Assembly: GCA_017409915.1 (NCBI GenBank)
Contig: JAFQRU010000060.1
Span: 1-15,566, forward strand
Source of the DNA: Clostridia bacterium
GTDB taxonomy: Bacteria > Bacillota > Clostridia > Monoglobales > Monoglobaceae
Direction of reading: 5' to 3'
DNA: 15,566 nt
Part shown: piece after piece, positions 14,601-15,566 of the stretch
How positions within the stretch are numbered: position 1 is the stretch's first letter
How the letters are laid out: the number at the start of each line of letters is the position of its first letter
Position numbers and translations under genes: made by a program
The notes under the pieces: model-generated
Databases searched by the model: none
Told to the model about the DNA's origin: nothing
What the model saw: only the letters and a program-made list of their open reading frames with translations

Positions 14601-14813
14601 TTAATCGTTTTTTTGATATTCTAAAATATCTCCGACTTCACATTCAAGCACTTTACAAATTGCTGCAAGAGTAGAAAAACGAATAGCGGTTACTTTGTTG
14701 TTTTTGATTTTGGAAAGATTGACATTGGAAATACCCACACGCTCGGCAAGCTCGTTTAGAGATATTTTTCTCTCCACCATCATTCTATCCAAACGGAGAA
14801 CTATTTTACCCAT
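14601..14813 (-). CDS. Cro/C1 (XRE) family helix-turn-helix regulator, YozG-like
   Basis: A 70-residue single-domain DNA-binding protein. The pattern VLRLDRMMVERKISLNELAERVGISNVNLSKIKNNKVTAIRFSTLAAICKVLECEVGDILEY is that of the short YozG-type XRE regulators; the helix-turn-helix is at about residues 18-40. It follows the DUF2975-like gene by 10 nt, and its GGAGG site (14819-14823 on the complementary strand) lies just before that gene's stop, so the two are co-transcribed. In Bacillus and many Clostridia such regulators are paired with DUF2975 membrane proteins; the function of the pair is unknown to me. The palindromes in front of the operon are its likely binding sites (inference). Confidence 0.88.
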   Translation of the reverse strand: MGKIVLRLDRMMVERKISLNELAERVGISNVNLSKIKNNKVTAIRFSTLAAICKVLECEVGDILEYQKND

Positions 14814-14823
14814 ATATACCTCC

Positions 14824-15381
14824 TTACAACAATCCGTCTACATCTTTTTCAAGTTCAGCACCGTGAACAAAGAACTGAGTAAGGCATAAAACTACAATTC
14901 CCATAAAGATGCCATTCATATCCATACTATTCTCTGCAACATCAACACCTGTTACCAAACGGAAAATGATACTCATAAGGATGCCGATTACAGGGACAGC
15001 AATGGAGAAAATTCCTATTTCCCGCATCATTCGAATATTATCCCTTTGAAAAGGAGTCGCGTTTTCAGATTTTTTGAAAATAAGATACAAGTTGCGGAAT
15101 AGCATCGCCATTACAAACAGAATCAATGTTGCACCTATACCGAAAATCAGAAAAGCTTTCATATCTGTATTTCCGTTGATTACCGGTACGTTGACCTCAA
15201 ACCCATAGACCTCCAGATTTGCACCGCAACAATCCTTCGCCTCAAAACCAACAAAATATTTAACCCATTCCGGCGCGACCGCGGAACATACTGTTGCCAC
15301 AGCCATTAAAGCGGTTCCGACCCAATGGAACACCTCTGCAATTTTAGCAATAATCTTACCAAGTTTGTTGATACGCTTCAT
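14824..15381 (-). CDS. DUF2975-like four-helix membrane protein
   Basis: 185 residues with four hydrophobic segments at about 16-36, 76-98, 122-144 and 153-172. The family-like signature NATPFQRDNIRMMREIG (107-123) lies between the second and third segments, and the end FVHGAELEKDVDGLL resembles the C-terminus of DUF2975 proteins. A loop with CC (51-52) lies between the first two segments. I choose the ATG at 15381 because AAAGGGGG (15390-15397 on the complementary strand) lies 8 nt upstream; an in-frame ATG at 15423 has no ribosome binding site and lies upstream of the predicted transcription start. No enzymatic motif is visible. It is the first gene of a two-gene operon with the XRE regulator and might be its membrane partner or the gene it controls. 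Confidence 0.8.
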   Translation of the reverse strand: MKRINKLGKIIAKIAEVFHWVGTALMAVATVCSAVAPEWVKYFVGFEAKDCCGANLEVYGFEVNVPVINGNTDMKAFLIFGIGATLILFVMAMLFRNLYLIFKKSENATPFQRDNIRMMREIGIFSIAVPVIGILMSIIFRLVTGVDVAENSMDMNGIFMGIVVLCLTQFFVHGAELEKDVDGLL

Positions 15382-15413
15382 AATACATACCCCCTTTAAT
15401 TTCTGTTTATATA

Positions 15414-15442
15414 AATATATCATATTTTTTAATGTTTGTCAA
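15414..15442 (-). promoter_or_regulatory. Consensus promoter of the DUF2975/XRE operon
   Basis: On the - strand, a perfect -35 TTGACA (15437-15442), a 17-nt spacer and a -10 TATATT (15414-15419, 5 of 6). The expected start is near 15407, giving a leader of about 25 nt to the ATG at 15381. Confidence 0.85.
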
Positions 15443-15443
15443 A

Positions 15444-15472
15444 CTATTTTTAATGATTAACATTAAAAATAG
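15444..15472. promoter_or_regulatory. Perfect 12+12-bp palindrome, candidate XRE operator
   Basis: CTATTTTTAATG (15444-15455) and its exact complement CATTAAAAATAG (15461-15472) flank a 5-nt spacer. The site begins 1 nt upstream of the -35 of the DUF2975/XRE promoter. The half-site motif AACATTAA recurs within the promoter spacer (15430-15437 on the - strand) and in the next palindrome upstream. The symmetry, the position and the HTH gene in the operon together suggest an autoregulatory site. Confidence 0.6.
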
Positions 15473-15485
15473 AATGTTTAACATT
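15473..15485. promoter_or_regulatory. Second small palindrome, candidate auxiliary operator
   Basis: AATGTT-T-AACATT is a perfect 6+6-bp palindrome directly adjoining the larger one. Its half-site AACATT is the same as in the larger palindrome and in the promoter spacer, so three related sites lie in about 55 bp. Confidence 0.45.
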
Positions 15486-15500
15486 AACTCACGGAATATA

Positions 15501-15532
15501 AAAACAGGCACAGCTGGTTATGCCTGTTTTTT
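15501..15532. terminator. Terminator-like hairpin near the right edge
   Basis: Perfect 10-bp stem AAAACAGGCA (15501-15510) with TGCCTGTTTT (15521-15530), a 10-nt loop, and a six-T run ending at 15532. There is no + strand gene before it in the last kilobase, so it more likely ends a - strand gene lying to the right of the window. All three - strand frames meet a stop within the last 12 bases, so any such gene ends at or beyond the edge. Bases 15533-15566 hold nothing else I can name. Confidence 0.65.
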
Positions 15533-15566
15533 CTCCATTTTCTTGGGGATTTTGCTATTTAGTTAA

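Noticed and set aside
15382..15423. Longer DUF2975-like protein starting at the ATG at 15423
   Set aside because: No ribosome binding site, upstream of the predicted transcription start, and the extra 14 residues are not membrane-like; the ATG at 15381 has AAAGGGGG 8 nt before it.
1..15566. CRISPR array, tRNA or rRNA gene, transposase or integrase
   Set aside because: I looked for evenly spaced repeats, cloverleaf-like sequence and transposase motifs on both strands and found none.

Overview
The window looks like a low-to-moderate GC chromosome segment from an endospore-forming member of the Clostridia (Firmicutes). This rests on spoVA sporulation genes, strong AAGGAG-type ribosome binding sites, consensus sigma-A promoters, short A/T-flanked intrinsic terminators, and a short HisG paired with HisZ. 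The species cannot be named from sequence alone. Everything from base 1 to 14443 reads on the + strand; a small two-gene unit at the right end reads on the - strand, converging on it.

Region by region: (1) 1-834 holds the 3' part of spoVAD and complete spoVAE (dipicolinate channel of the spore), closed by an 18-bp terminator hairpin. (2) 834-3247 holds feoA and feoB (ferrous iron uptake) with their own promoter, which overlaps an imperfect dyad, and a terminator. (3) 3259-11790 is one compact 11-gene operon containing every enzyme of histidine biosynthesis: a TrpR-like regulator (YerC/HisR type), then hisZ, hisG, hisD, hisC, hisB, hisH, hisA, hisF, hisIE and a PHP-type histidinol phosphatase. 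Gaps between genes are 0-12 nt or the genes overlap. One consensus promoter drives it, and a multi-half-site dyad lies exactly over the -35/-10 region, so the first gene is a good candidate to repress its own operon. (4) 11806-13672 holds aspS, with a perfect TTGACA-N17-TATAAT promoter and a terminator. (5) 13676-14521 holds an exodeoxyribonuclease III family gene, whose ribosome binding site begins 4 nt after the aspS terminator, followed by a bidirectional terminator. (6) 14601-15485 (- strand) holds a DUF2975-like membrane protein and a YozG-like Cro/C1 helix-turn-helix protein, behind a consensus promoter flanked by a perfect 12+12-bp palindrome and several related half-sites. (7) The last ~80 bases hold a terminator-like hairpin and no recognisable gene.

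No wholly new system is evident; most of the window is conserved core metabolism. The best leads are regulatory: the proposed HisR operator in front of the his operon, the operator cluster in front of the membrane protein/HTH pair, and the dyad in front of feoAB.
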